Assembly (NCBI RefSeq): GCF_013328815.1
Contig: NZ_JABUHN010000005.1
Coordinates: 186,001 to 250,000, forward strand
Origin: Tabrizicola fusiformis
Lineage (GTDB): Bacteria > Pseudomonadota > Alphaproteobacteria > Rhodobacterales > Rhodobacteraceae
DNA length: 64,000 bases
Reading direction: 5' to 3'
Positions 1 through 8,849 of this stretch are shown here, piece by piece (within the stretch, counting starts at the first letter, position 1; each line of letters starts with the position of its first letter). The notes beneath the pieces are model-generated. The model did no database searches. It saw only the letters and a program-made list of their open reading frames with translations, and had not been told where the DNA came from. A program made the position numbers and the translations under genes.

Positions 1-173
1 GGCGCGATCAGCCCCGCCATCAGCCGCAGAAGCGTGGTCTTGCCCGAACCGTTGCGCCCGATGATGCCGATGCGCCCTTCGTCCAGATGCAGCGAGAGGT
101 CCGACAGCACCGCACGCCCCGCAAGGCGGACCTGCACATCGGTCAGCACGATGCCAGAGGCGGAATGGGGCAT
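1..173 (-). CDS. ABC transporter ATP-binding protein, N-terminal fragment
   Basis: Only the first 57 codons are inside the window; the gene runs off the left edge. The visible protein has the usual start of an ABC ATPase: a beta-sheet core, then a Walker A motif GRNGSGKTT at about residues 39-47, followed by LLRLMAGL. The residues just before the P-loop (RIGIIG) recall ATPases of energy-coupling-factor (BioM/CbiO-type) importers, but the signature motif and Walker B that would settle this are missing. The partner permease would lie outside the window. The enzyme would hydrolyse ATP on the cytoplasmic side of a membrane transporter; the substrate is unknown. Confidence 0.75.
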   Translation of the reverse strand, partial: MPHSASGIVLTDVQVRLAGRAVLSDLSLHLDEGRIGIIGRNGSGKTTLLRLMAGLIA

Positions 174-270
174 GGCGGTCCTTCGGCTCTTTGCGGCGGG
201 TTGTAGCCGCTGCGCCGCCGCGGGAAAAGCGGCAATCCTTGCCGCCTTGCGCCCCCGGTTCGGTCCGCGT

Positions 271-1407
271 TCAGTCCAGCCGGGACAAGAGCCCGCCCGC
301 CTGCCGCAGGATGCGCCCCTCAAGCTCCAGCGTGACAAGGGCCGGGGCCAGCGTCGCGGGGGGCAGCGCAAGGTCGCGCAGCAACTGATCCTCGGCCAGC
401 GGGCTAGGCCCCAGTCGGGCAAGGATCAGGCTGTGGACCGCCGCAATCTCGTGCAGCGGGCGGGCGGCGGGTTGCGGGCCGGGCAGCGGCGGGGCTGGTT
501 TGGCTGTCATGGCGGGGGCGGGCAATGCCGCTTCGATCCCCAGCGCCTCAAGCACGTCTTGCGGGCCGCGCACCAGAACCGCCCCTTCGCGCAGAAGCTG
601 GTTGCAGCCCGCCGCCCTTGCGTCAAACGGATGGCCTGGCACTGCCATCACCTCACGCCCCTGATCCAGCGCGTTTTTCGCGGTGATCAGACTGCCCGAG
701 CGGGTGGCCGCCTCGACCACCACAACGGCGCGGGCAAGGCCCGAGATGATCCGGTTGCGCTGCGGAAAATGCCGGGTCTGCGGTTGCAGCCCCATCGGAT
801 GTTCGGACACAAGGCAGCCGTTGCGGGCGATATCGGCGGCAAGACCGGCATGTTCTTCGGGGTAGGGCACATCCAGCCCGCCCGCCATCACGGCAACCGT
901 GCCGGTCGCCAGCGCGGCGCGATGCGCCTCGGCGTCGATCCCGCGGGCGAGGCCCGAAACCACGACCTGCCCCGCCGCGCCCAACCCCTCGGCCAGCCGC
1001 CCCGCCATGCGCAGGCCAAGCGATGAGGCGTTGCGCGCCCCCACCATGGCCACCATGGGCCGGGCCAGCAGGCCCGGATCGCCCTTGGCCCAAAGGATCG
1101 GCGGCGCATCGGGCAGGTCCATCAGCGCCGCCGGATAGCCGGGCTGGCCGTGGATCAAGAGCCGGGCGCCCGCCAGCCGCCCCCCGGCCATTTCATGACG
1201 GGCCACCTCGGCGGGGCAGACATGATATTCCGTCAGTCCCGCTGCGCGGGCGATGCCGGGCAGGGCGGCAAGGGCCGCCCCGGCGCTGCCATGTTCGGCC
1301 AGCAGGCGATGATAGGTCACCGCCCCCACCCGGCGCGAGCGGATCAGTTGCAGGCAGGCCAGCGCCGCCTCTGCCCGCGCCGTGGCGCGGCCCGCGTCTA
1401 GGTCCAT
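271..1407 (-). CDS. dprA: DNA-processing protein DprA
   Basis: DprA (Smf) binds incoming single-stranded DNA and loads RecA during natural transformation. The 378-residue product has the DprA Rossmann-like core: VGARNASSLG at about 122-131, SGLARGID at 151-158 and a GREVMAVPGHP stretch further on. A C-terminal winged-helix-like region follows a proline-rich linker. I chose the ATG at 1407 because a GAGGGGG ribosome-binding site lies six bases upstream; an in-frame start seven codons earlier overlaps that site. The gene stands alone, 97 bases from the ABC fragment. DprA is widespread in bacteria not known to be competent, so competence itself is not implied. Confidence 0.93.
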   Translation of the reverse strand: MDLDAGRATARAEAALACLQLIRSRRVGAVTYHRLLAEHGSAGAALAALPGIARAAGLTEYHVCPAEVARHEMAGGRLAGARLLIHGQPGYPAALMDLPDAPPILWAKGDPGLLARPMVAMVGARNASSLGLRMAGRLAEGLGAAGQVVVSGLARGIDAEAHRAALATGTVAVMAGGLDVPYPEEHAGLAADIARNGCLVSEHPMGLQPQTRHFPQRNRIISGLARAVVVVEAATRSGSLITAKNALDQGREVMAVPGHPFDARAAGCNQLLREGAVLVRGPQDVLEALGIEAALPAPAMTAKPAPPLPGPQPAARPLHEIAAVHSLILARLGPSPLAEDQLLRDLALPPATLAPALVTLELEGRILRQAGGLLSRLD

Positions 1408-1650
1408 CGCAATCCCCCTCTGGTGCATCTGTGGTTCGGTGGCAGCCGTAGCAGATGTCGGCAGAGTGACTCGCCAAGGTTAACAACTGATGAATCCCGC
1501 CTTGGACCTAAAATCCTGCCAGACTGGACCTATGGAACGGTGCCATCGCGGTTGAAGCGGCGGCCAAAACTTGATCAAATGCGCGCAGCCGGGCGCGGTG
1601 TGACAAACCCGCCCCCAACCGCTTTTCCGCATATCCCGGAGGATACCGCC

Positions 1651-2928
1651 ATGTTGAACGCCGATGTCGCCAAGCGCCGCACAGATGCCATTTCGCGCGG
1701 GGTGGGCATGCAGACCCAGATATATGTCGATCGGGCGCTGAACTCGGAAGTCTGGGATATCGAGGGCAACCGCTATATCGACTTTGCCGCCGGCATCGCC
1801 GTGGTCAACACCGGCCATTGCCACCCCAAGGTGATGGACGCGGTGAGCAAGCAACTGTCGAAATTCACCCATACCTGCCATCAGGTGCTGCCTTATGAGC
1901 ATTACATCCGTCTGGCCGAGCGTCTGAACGCGCTGGTTCCGGGGGAGGGGCCGAAGAAGACCGTTTTCGTCACCACCGGTGCCGAAGCGGTAGAGAATGC
2001 GATCAAGGTGGCACGCATCGCCACCGGCCGCAGCGCGATCATCGCCTTTGGCGGCGCGTTCCACGGCCGCACCTTCCTGGGCATGTCGCTGACGGGCAAG
2101 GTTGACCCCTACAAGAAGGGCTTCGGCGCGATGATGCCCGATGTCTGGCATGTGCCCTTCCCGCAGGAAGTTCACAACATCACCACCGAAGACGCGATGG
2201 CGGGGCTGACCAAGCTCTTCAAGGCCGATCTGGACCCGGCCCGCGTGGCGGCCATCATCTTTGAACCCGTGCAGGGCGAGGGCGGTTTCTATCCGGCGCC
2301 GAAGGATCTGGTGAAGGCCATCCGCAAGCTGTGTGACGATCATGGCATCGTGATGATCGCCGATGAGGTGCAGACCGGCTTTGCCCGCACCGGCACCGTC
2401 TTCTGCATGGAGCAATATGGCGTGGCCGCCGACATCACCACCATGGCCAAGGGTCTGGCGGGCGGGCTGCCGTTGGCGGCGCTGACCGGCAAGGCCAGCC
2501 TGATGGACGCGGCCCATCCCGGCGGTCTGGGCGGCACCTATGGCGGCAACCCGCTGGGCATCGCTGCTGCGAATGCCGTGCTGGACGTGATCGAGGAAGA
2601 GCAGCTTTGCGCCCGCGCCAATGAGTTGGGCAGCCGTCTGAAACAGCGGCTTGAGGCGATCCGCTCGGTCACGCCGGAAATCGTCGATATCCGGGGTCCG
2701 GGCTTTATGGTGGCGGTCGAATTCGCCAATCCGTCGAACCACGCGCCGGATGCCGATTTCACCAACCGCGTGAAGAATGAGGCGCAGAAGCGCGGGCTGA
2801 TCCTGCTGACCTGCGGGGTTTACGGCAACGTGGTCCGCTTCCTGGCGCCGATCACCATTCAGGACGAGATCTTCAACGAAGCCATGGGCATTCTTGAGGA
2901 AGCGGTCGCGGCAGCCCGTCAGGGCTGA
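1651..2928 (+). CDS. gabT: 4-aminobutyrate aminotransferase
   Basis: A class-III PLP aminotransferase of 425 residues that moves the amino group of GABA to 2-oxoglutarate, giving succinate semialdehyde and glutamate. The PLP lysine sits in TMAKGLAGGLP (K267), the ADEVQTGFARTG motif that contacts the cofactor is at about 238-249, and TTGAEAVENAIK binds the phosphate. The start at 1651 has a CCGGAGG ribosome-binding site nine bases upstream; an open frame extends further upstream but has no such site. The divergent gap to dprA (1408-1650) has no other gene I can support. Related aminotransferases (5-aminovalerate, ornithine) cannot be excluded on sequence alone. Confidence 0.88.
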   Translation: MLNADVAKRRTDAISRGVGMQTQIYVDRALNSEVWDIEGNRYIDFAAGIAVVNTGHCHPKVMDAVSKQLSKFTHTCHQVLPYEHYIRLAERLNALVPGEGPKKTVFVTTGAEAVENAIKVARIATGRSAIIAFGGAFHGRTFLGMSLTGKVDPYKKGFGAMMPDVWHVPFPQEVHNITTEDAMAGLTKLFKADLDPARVAAIIFEPVQGEGGFYPAPKDLVKAIRKLCDDHGIVMIADEVQTGFARTGTVFCMEQYGVAADITTMAKGLAGGLPLAALTGKASLMDAAHPGGLGGTYGGNPLGIAAANAVLDVIEEEQLCARANELGSRLKQRLEAIRSVTPEIVDIRGPGFMVAVEFANPSNHAPDADFTNRVKNEAQKRGLILLTCGVYGNVVRFLAPITIQDEIFNEAMGILEEAVAAARQG

Positions 2929-2945
2929 TCCCCTCCGTCAGCCAG

Positions 2946-3419
2946 TCATGCGGGGCCCTCCGGGGCCCCGTTTGCATTCGGCATCCAGTGATAATGGGTG
3001 TCCAGCGCCTCGGCCTGTCCCGCCTGAAAGCCGCAGGACAGGTAAAAGCCGTTGGCGGGACTGCCGTTCAACGCCATCAGCCGCAGGGGAAGGGCCAGCG
3101 CGCGGGCCTCGTCCTGCACCTGCGCGACGATCTGCCGCCCGATGCCCTGCCCCTGAAACGCCTCCAACAGGTAGAGGTGATCCAGATAGAGATGATCGGG
3201 GCGCTGGCGCAGCACCAGCCCCCCGGCCAGCGTGCCGCCCACCCGCACCAGCCGCGTATCGGCTGCCAGATAGCCCGACAGGAAGCGGTCCCGTGCCCGT
3301 GTGGCATCGAACCGGCCCGCTGCCATCAGGCTGGGGCGCATTGCCTGCACCCGCAGTTCGGCAAGGGCAGGGGCGTCGCTGTCGGTGGCGGGATCAAGCC
3401 GCCAGATCGGGTCGGTCAT
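2946..3419 (-). CDS. GNAT family N-acetyltransferase
   Basis: A 157-residue acetyltransferase. It has the GNAT acetyl-CoA pocket in LYLLEAFQGQGIGRQIV (the R/QxxGxG/A motif as QGQGIG) and the C-terminal NGFYLSCGF motif in which the aromatic residue lines the active site. The substrate is not evident. The start at 3419 has an AAAGG ribosome-binding site seven bases upstream. The gene converges on gabT, with 17 bases between the two stop codons; its last codons fall in a hairpin that may end transcription from both sides. Confidence 0.82.
   Translation of the reverse strand: MTDPIWRLDPATDSDAPALAELRVQAMRPSLMAAGRFDATRARDRFLSGYLAADTRLVRVGGTLAGGLVLRQRPDHLYLDHLYLLEAFQGQGIGRQIVAQVQDEARALALPLRLMALNGSPANGFYLSCGFQAGQAEALDTHYHWMPNANGAPEGPA
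2951..2973 (+). terminator. Hairpin terminator after gabT
   Basis: A 7-bp GC stem (CGGGGCC / GGCCCCG) with a 6-base loop is followed by TTT. It lies just after the gabT stop and overlaps the 3' end of the converging acetyltransferase gene. Confidence 0.6.
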
Positions 3420-3480
3420 GCGGGGCCTTTGGCTGGTTCGGGGCATCCTAGGCGGCACGGCGCGGAATGTCCCGTCTGCC

Positions 3481-3508
3481 GTAGGGTGCGTGCTTGCACG
3501 CACCCTAC
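3481..3508. repeat. Interspersed palindrome (13-bp arms)
   Basis: A perfect inverted repeat: left arm GTAGGGTGCGTGC, two-base centre TT, right arm its exact complement. It sits in the divergent gap between the acetyltransferase and the amidase. Two other intergenic palindromes in the window (51474-51495 and 57397-57420) also end in an arm closing with CCTAC, which suggests a dispersed family rather than a terminator. Confidence 0.7.
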
Positions 3509-3576
3509 CTGGTGGCCGTCGTGGGCCTTGCCCTGCGCCCGGCTTCCTGCCCATTCTGCGGCAAACGGGGGATGGC

Positions 3577-4965
3577 ATGACGGAGTTGAACTGGTTTTCG
3601 GCGGAAGAGATGGCGGCGGGGTTCCGCACAGGGGCGTTTTCGCCGGTCGAGGTGCTGCAGGACTGTCTGGCGCAGGCCGCCCGCTGGGAGGGGCGGCTGA
3701 ATGCGCTGACCCTGACCGATGCCGAAGGGGCGCTGGCGCAGGCGACGGCGAGTGCGGCGCGCTGGGCGGCGGGGGTGCCACTTTCGCCGCTGGACGGGGT
3801 GCCGGTGCTGATTAAGGATCTGCTGCTGACGGCGGGGCAGCCCTGCCTGCGCGGCTCGTGGACGGTGGATGCCCGTGGCCCGTGGGAGCAGGATGCCCCC
3901 GCGGTCGCCCGGCTGCGTGCGGCGGGGGCGGTGCTGATGGCGCGCACCGCCACGCCGGAAATCGGCTGGAAAGGTGTCACCGACAGCCCGCGTCAGGGCA
4001 TCACCCGCAATCCATGGGACATCACAAAGACCCCGGGCGGATCGTCCGGTGGCGCCTCGGCGGCGCAGGCGGCGGGCTATGCGCCGCTTGCGCTGGGCAC
4101 TGATGGCGGCGGATCAATCCGCATTCCGGCGGGGTTTACCGGGACTTATGGGCTGAAACCTTCGTTCGGGCGGGTGCCGGCCTGGCCGCTGTCGCCTTTT
4201 GGCACGGTGGCCCATGTCGGCCCGATGACACGCACTGCCCGCGATGCGGCGCTGCTGCTGGATGTGATCAGCCGCCCCGATGCGCGGGACTGGCACGCGC
4301 TGCCGTATGACAGCGCCAGCCACCTGCCGGAACATCCCAGCCTGAAGGGCCTGCGCATTGCCTTCTCCCCCCGCCTTGGCCATGCCACGGTTGACCCGGA
4401 GGTGGCGGCGCTGGTGCGGGCCGCCGTGGGCGTGATGGAGGCGGCAGGCGCCATCGTGACCGAAACCGATCCGGGGTTCGCCGATCCGGTGGAATGTTTC
4501 CGCACGCTCTGGTGGGCGGGGGCGGGGGCCGCGCTGGCCCATGTGACCGACCGCAGCCGCCTTGACGCCGGCCTTGCCCGCGCGCTGGACGAGGCCGAGG
4601 AGATCACGCTGGAGACCTATCTTGCCGCCACGCGCGAGCGCGGCGCGCTGGGGGCACAGATGCGGGGCTTCATGCTGGATTATGACCTTCTGGTCACGCC
4701 CAGCCTGCCGATTGCCGCCTTTGCGGCGGGCGAACTTGCCCCGCCCGGCAGCGACCCGCGTCTTGCCTGGCTGCCCTGGACGCCGTTTTCCTATCCGTTC
4801 AACCTGACGCAGCAACCGGCCGCCTCGGTGCCTTGCGGATTCACCGCCGCCGGGCTGCCGGTGGGGGTGCAACTGGTGGGGCCGATGTTCGCCGACCGCG
4901 CGGTTCTGGCCGCCTCGGCAGCGCTGGAAACCGTGCTTGCCCTGCCGCTGCGGCGTCCGGCATAA
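3577..4965 (+). CDS. Amidase (amidase signature family)
   Basis: A 462-residue hydrolase of carboxylic amides. The Ser-cisSer-Lys triad is visible: K80 in VLIKDLLL, the cis-Ser at about 156 in GGSSGG, and the nucleophile S180 in TDGGGSIR. Its closest well-known relatives include GatA and fatty-acid or nicotinamide-type amidases. No gatC or gatB lies nearby, so a role in tRNA amidation is unlikely. The start at 3577 follows a GGGGGATG ribosome-binding site; the same frame is open upstream through the palindrome but without a credible start. Nineteen bases separate it from the ATP-grasp gene downstream, so the two are probably co-transcribed. Confidence 0.88.
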   Translation: MTELNWFSAEEMAAGFRTGAFSPVEVLQDCLAQAARWEGRLNALTLTDAEGALAQATASAARWAAGVPLSPLDGVPVLIKDLLLTAGQPCLRGSWTVDARGPWEQDAPAVARLRAAGAVLMARTATPEIGWKGVTDSPRQGITRNPWDITKTPGGSSGGASAAQAAGYAPLALGTDGGGSIRIPAGFTGTYGLKPSFGRVPAWPLSPFGTVAHVGPMTRTARDAALLLDVISRPDARDWHALPYDSASHLPEHPSLKGLRIAFSPRLGHATVDPEVAALVRAAVGVMEAAGAIVTETDPGFADPVECFRTLWWAGAGAALAHVTDRSRLDAGLARALDEAEEITLETYLAATRERGALGAQMRGFMLDYDLLVTPSLPIAAFAAGELAPPGSDPRLAWLPWTPFSYPFNLTQQPAASVPCGFTAAGLPVGVQLVGPMFADRAVLAASAALETVLALPLRRPA

Positions 4966-4984
4966 CAGCCAAAACGGGGGCAAG

Positions 4985-6133
4985 ATGAGCTATCTGAGCG
5001 AGGCCAAGGACGCGGCCGGGGTGAATGTGATGGAACTGGGCGCCCAGGTGATGGCGCAGGGCGGTCCGGGGAGCTGGACGCAACTGCGCCAGATCCTGGG
5101 GCTCTGGCTGCGGCTGCGCGGCTTCAAGGCCGAGGAATACTATACTTATGGCCTTTGGCGGCGCGATCTGCCCGCGAATTTCCTGCGCGAGTTTCAAACG
5201 GCGGGTGTCCGCAAAGCCTTCAACGACGCCTTGGTGATGCCCGAGCGCGGTCACCCCAAGGAGGTGCTGAAAGACAAGGTGGCGACCGAGACCATCCTGC
5301 GCGCGCGTGGCCTGCCGGTGACGCGCACGCTGGCGGCCTATGGCCCGGCCACGGATGATCCGGGCATCCGCCACCTGTCGGATGCCGCCGATATTGCCCG
5401 CTGGCTGAGTGATCCGGCCCATCTGCCCGCCTTCGGCAAACCCCGGTTTGACAGCTTTGCCCGGGGCGCCGCCGCCATAACGGGCAGCGACAGTGCGGGT
5501 AACCTGCATTTTCTGAACGGGCGCGAGGTGCCGGCACTGGCCTTGGGTGCCGAGATCGAGGCGGATTGGGCGCGCGGCTATCTGTTCCAGCCGTTCTACC
5601 GCTGCGACGCCGCGCTGCGGGCGCATGTCGGCGCGGCAATGGCCTCAATCCGCATCTGCACGCTGCGCACCGATCGCGGGATTGAACCCTGGTATGCGGT
5701 GATCCGCATTCCGGCGCAAAAGGCGATGCATGACGGCGATGCCAAGGGGCCGCGCATCTGGGGCCTGATCGACTGTGACAGCGGCCGCGTGCTGCGGCTG
5801 GCCGAGCTGCGCGACCCGATGGCGGGGCCGATCACCCATGTCTTCAACCCCGACACGCCCTTTCTTGGCACCACCCTGCCGCATTGGCCGCAGGCGATGG
5901 CAGCCTGTCTTGCCGGGCATGAGGCGTTCGAGGGGCATGGCATCATCGGCTGGGATGTGTTCCTGACCGAGGAGGGCGCGCTGCTGAATGAGGCGAATGA
6001 CAATCCGGGCCATGTCTATCAGGTCGCGGCGGGACGGGGCCTGCGCAACCCCGATCTGGAACCGGCCTATCAGCGCGCGCTGGCCCATGCCCGGGCGATC
6101 AACGCGGCGGACGGGGTGTCGCAGCCGCGATGA
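4985..6133 (+). CDS. ATP-grasp protein, sugar-transfer-associated type
   Basis: A 382-residue protein resembling the 'sugar-transfer associated ATP-grasp' family. ATP-grasp enzymes activate a carboxylate as acyl phosphate and join it to an amine, thiol or hydroxyl group. Features seen: a conserved N-terminal helical region, a lysine-rich stretch (KEVLKDKVATETILRARGLP, about 90-109) that would hold the first ATP contact, and a C-terminal metal/ATP segment with GWDVFLTEEGALLNEANDNPG (about 324-344), in which the E and N residues match the Mg-binding positions of the fold. No membrane segment. It follows the amidase closely, so the substrate may be an amide-bearing metabolite or surface sugar; this is inference. 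Confidence 0.75.
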   Translation: MSYLSEAKDAAGVNVMELGAQVMAQGGPGSWTQLRQILGLWLRLRGFKAEEYYTYGLWRRDLPANFLREFQTAGVRKAFNDALVMPERGHPKEVLKDKVATETILRARGLPVTRTLAAYGPATDDPGIRHLSDAADIARWLSDPAHLPAFGKPRFDSFARGAAAITGSDSAGNLHFLNGREVPALALGAEIEADWARGYLFQPFYRCDAALRAHVGAAMASIRICTLRTDRGIEPWYAVIRIPAQKAMHDGDAKGPRIWGLIDCDSGRVLRLAELRDPMAGPITHVFNPDTPFLGTTLPHWPQAMAACLAGHEAFEGHGIIGWDVFLTEEGALLNEANDNPGHVYQVAAGRGLRNPDLEPAYQRALAHARAINAADGVSQPR

Positions 6134-6140
6134 GCGGCGG

Positions 6141-6169
6141 TTGACAAGCGCGCGCTCTGCCCCACATGG
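6141..6169 (+). promoter_or_regulatory. Possible promoter of topA
   Basis: A consensus -35 hexamer TTGACA (6141-6146) is followed after 17 bases by a weak -10 (ACATGG). It lies 40 bases upstream of topA and just after the ATP-grasp stop codon. Confidence 0.45.
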
Positions 6170-6208
6170 TGCCTCGCCATCGTTTCAGCCCTGCGAGAGA
6201 AGTTTTCC

Positions 6209-8845
6209 ATGCCTGTCGTCGTTGTCGAATCTCCCGCCAAGGCCAAGACAATCAACAAATATCTTGGTTCGGACTATACGGTTCTGGCCTCATACGGCCA
6301 TGTCCGCGACCTGCCCGCCAAGGATGGTTCGGTCGATACCGAGCATGATTTCGCCATGCTGTGGGAGGTTGCGCCCGAAAGCCGCAAGCATGTGAAGGCG
6401 ATTGCCGAGGCGCTGAAAACCGATGATCAGCTTATCCTTGCCACCGACCCCGACCGCGAGGGGGAGGCGATTTCCTGGCACCTGCAAGAGGCGCTGGCGA
6501 GCAGCCTGAAGAAGGGCAAGACGGTCAGCCGCGTCACCTTCAACGCCATCACCAAAGAGGCGGTGACCGAGGCGATGAAGAAACCGCGTCAGGTGGATAC
6601 ACCCTTGGTCGAGGCTTATCTTGCCCGCCGCGCGCTGGACTATCTTGTGGGGTTCACCCTGTCGCCGGTCCTCTGGCGCAAGCTGCCGGGGGCCAAGTCG
6701 GCGGGCCGGGTGCAATCGGTCTGCCTGCGCCTGATCGTCGAGCGCGAAATGGAGATCGAAGCCTTCCGTCCGCGCGAATTCTGGACGGTGACGGCCACGC
6801 TGGAAACCCCGCGCGGCCAGCAATTCGATGCCCGGCTGATCAGCCTTGCCGGCAAGAAGCTGGACAAATTCGACATTCCCACCGCCGAAGCTGCCGAAAT
6901 TGCGGTTCACGCTGTCAATTCCCGAACCTTGACGGTGCAAAGCGTTGAAGCGAAGCCGGCGGCGCGCAACCCCTATGCGCCCTTCATGACCTCAACCCTG
7001 CAACAAGAGGCCAGCCGCAAGTTCGGTATGGGCGCCAAGGTCTGCATGAATGCAGCACAACGCCTGTATGAGGCGGGGCACATCACCTATATGCGGACCG
7101 ACGGCATCGACATGGCGCCCGAGGCGGTGACTGCCGCCCGCGCCGAGATTGCCGAACGGTTCGGCGCGGCCTATGTCCCCGACGCGCCGCGCATCTACAA
7201 GAACAAGGCCAAGAACGCGCAGGAAGCGCATGAATGCATCCGCCCCACCGTGATGTCGGACGGGCCGGAAAAGCTGCGGCTGACCGATGCCGACCAGCGC
7301 CGGCTTTATGATCTGATCTGGAAGCGCACGTTGGCCAGCCAGATGGCGGCGGCCCGGCTGGAACGCACCACGGTCGATGTGGCCAGCCCCGACGCGCAGG
7401 TGATCCTGCGCGCGACTGGGCAGGTCGTGCTGTTTGACGGCTTCCTCAAGGTATATGACGAGGGCCGCGATGATGACGAAGGCGATGACGCCCGCCTGCC
7501 GCAGATCATGGCGAACGAAGCGGTGGACAAGCGCAAGGTCGCGCCGGAACAGCATTTCACCCAAGCCCCGCCGCGCTATACCGAAGCGACACTGGTCAAG
7601 CGGATGGAAGAACTCGGCATCGGGCGGCCTTCGACCTATGCCAGCGTCCTGACCACGATTCAGGACCGCGAATATGTCCGCAAGGACAAGAACCGCCTGT
7701 TCCCCGAGGACAAGGGCCGTCTGGTGACGGCCTTCCTGACCAACTATTTCCGCAAATATGTGGAATACGATTTCACCGCCGACCTTGAGACCGAACTGGA
7801 CGATGTTTCGGCGGGTGAGCGGGAATACAAGGATGTTCTGGCCCGCTTCTGGCGCGATTTTTCGGCGGCGGTGGCCGAGACTGCCGATTTGCGCATTTCC
7901 GAAGTGCTGGAAAAGATTGATGAGTTTCTGGCGCCGCATCTTTACCCGCTGCGCGCCGATGGGTCGGACCCGCGCATCTGCCCGACCTGCGGCACCGGGC
8001 GGCTGCATCTGAAAACCGCGCGCTCGGGCGGGGCCTTCATCGGCTGCGGCAATTATCCCGAATGCCGCTATACCCGTCCGATCTCTGTCGCCGAAGACAG
8101 CGGCGCGCTGTCGGCGGATGGCAAGATTCTGGGGCAGGACGAAGAGGGCAACCCGATTTCGGTGCGCGCGGGCCGGTTCGGCCCCTATGTGCAGCGCGGC
8201 GAGGCGACGGCGGAACAGCCCAAGCCCCCCCGCGCCAGCCTGCCCAAGGGCTGGGCGCCGGATGCCGTGACGCTGGAACGCGCGCTGGACCTGCTGAACC
8301 TGCCGCGCCGGATCGGCCCGCATCCCGAAACCGGCGAGATGGTCGAGGCGTCGATCGGCCGCTTTGGCCCCTATGTCAAACACGGCGCGACCTATGCCAA
8401 CATCCCCGATGTCGAAGAGGTCTTCACCATCGGCATGAACCGCGCGGTTGAAGTTCTGGCGCAGAAGGCGGCGCGCGGGCCGGGGCGCTCCACAGCGCCC
8501 GCCGGGCCGCTCAAGGTGCTGGGCGAACATCCCGATGGCGGCGAGGTGCAGGTGATGCCGGGCCGCTATGGGCCTTATGTCAAATGGGGCAAGGTCAACG
8601 CCACGCTGCCGAAGGATATGGACCCCGAGGCGGTGACGCTGGACGAAGCCCTGGCGCTGGTGGCCGAAAAGGCCGGCAAGGGCGGCAAGGCGGCCAAGAA
8701 GGCCCCGGCCAAAAAGGCGGCCAAGCCCAAGGCGGAAACCGCAGCCAAACCGGCGAGCAAAGCCAAGGCCGCCGCCAAACCTGCGGAAAAGACCGCCACT
8801 AAGGCAAAGGCGGCGGCCAAGCCCAAAGCCGCGGTTGAAGGGTAA
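6209..8845 (+). CDS. topA: DNA topoisomerase I
   Basis: Type IA topoisomerase, which relaxes negative supercoils through a transient 5'-phosphotyrosine. The 878-residue protein has the N-terminal Toprim domain (VVVESPAKAKTINKYLG, then TDPDREGEAISWH), the catalytic tyrosine Y294 in ITYMRTDG, and a four-cysteine zinc finger (CPTC...CGNYPEC) at about 590-615. Repeated RFGPYV/RYGPYV C-terminal modules follow. The last ~55 residues are a low-complexity Ala/Lys/Pro tail, probably a basic DNA-binding extension as in many alphaproteobacteria. The ATG at 6209 follows GAGAGAAG. Essential housekeeping gene. Confidence 0.96.
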   Translation: MPVVVVESPAKAKTINKYLGSDYTVLASYGHVRDLPAKDGSVDTEHDFAMLWEVAPESRKHVKAIAEALKTDDQLILATDPDREGEAISWHLQEALASSLKKGKTVSRVTFNAITKEAVTEAMKKPRQVDTPLVEAYLARRALDYLVGFTLSPVLWRKLPGAKSAGRVQSVCLRLIVEREMEIEAFRPREFWTVTATLETPRGQQFDARLISLAGKKLDKFDIPTAEAAEIAVHAVNSRTLTVQSVEAKPAARNPYAPFMTSTLQQEASRKFGMGAKVCMNAAQRLYEAGHITYMRTDGIDMAPEAVTAARAEIAERFGAAYVPDAPRIYKNKAKNAQEAHECIRPTVMSDGPEKLRLTDADQRRLYDLIWKRTLASQMAAARLERTTVDVASPDAQVILRATGQVVLFDGFLKVYDEGRDDDEGDDARLPQIMANEAVDKRKVAPEQHFTQAPPRYTEATLVKRMEELGIGRPSTYASVLTTIQDREYVRKDKNRLFPEDKGRLVTAFLTNYFRKYVEYDFTADLETELDDVSAGEREYKDVLARFWRDFSAAVAETADLRISEVLEKIDEFLAPHLYPLRADGSDPRICPTCGTGRLHLKTARSGGAFIGCGNYPECRYTRPISVAEDSGALSADGKILGQDEEGNPISVRAGRFGPYVQRGEATAEQPKPPRASLPKGWAPDAVTLERALDLLNLPRRIGPHPETGEMVEASIGRFGPYVKHGATYANIPDVEEVFTIGMNRAVEVLAQKAARGPGRSTAPAGPLKVLGEHPDGGEVQVMPGRYGPYVKWGKVNATLPKDMDPEAVTLDEALALVAEKAGKGGKAAKKAPAKKAAKPKAETAAKPASKAKAAAKPAEKTATKAKAAAKPKAAVEG

Positions 8846-8849
8846 GATC

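Noticed and set aside
34-1026. 330-codon plus-strand frame at the left edge
   Set aside because: It lies opposite dprA and the ABC ATPase, which both have strong family motifs. The product is Arg/Gly-rich, typical of an antisense frame in GC-rich DNA.
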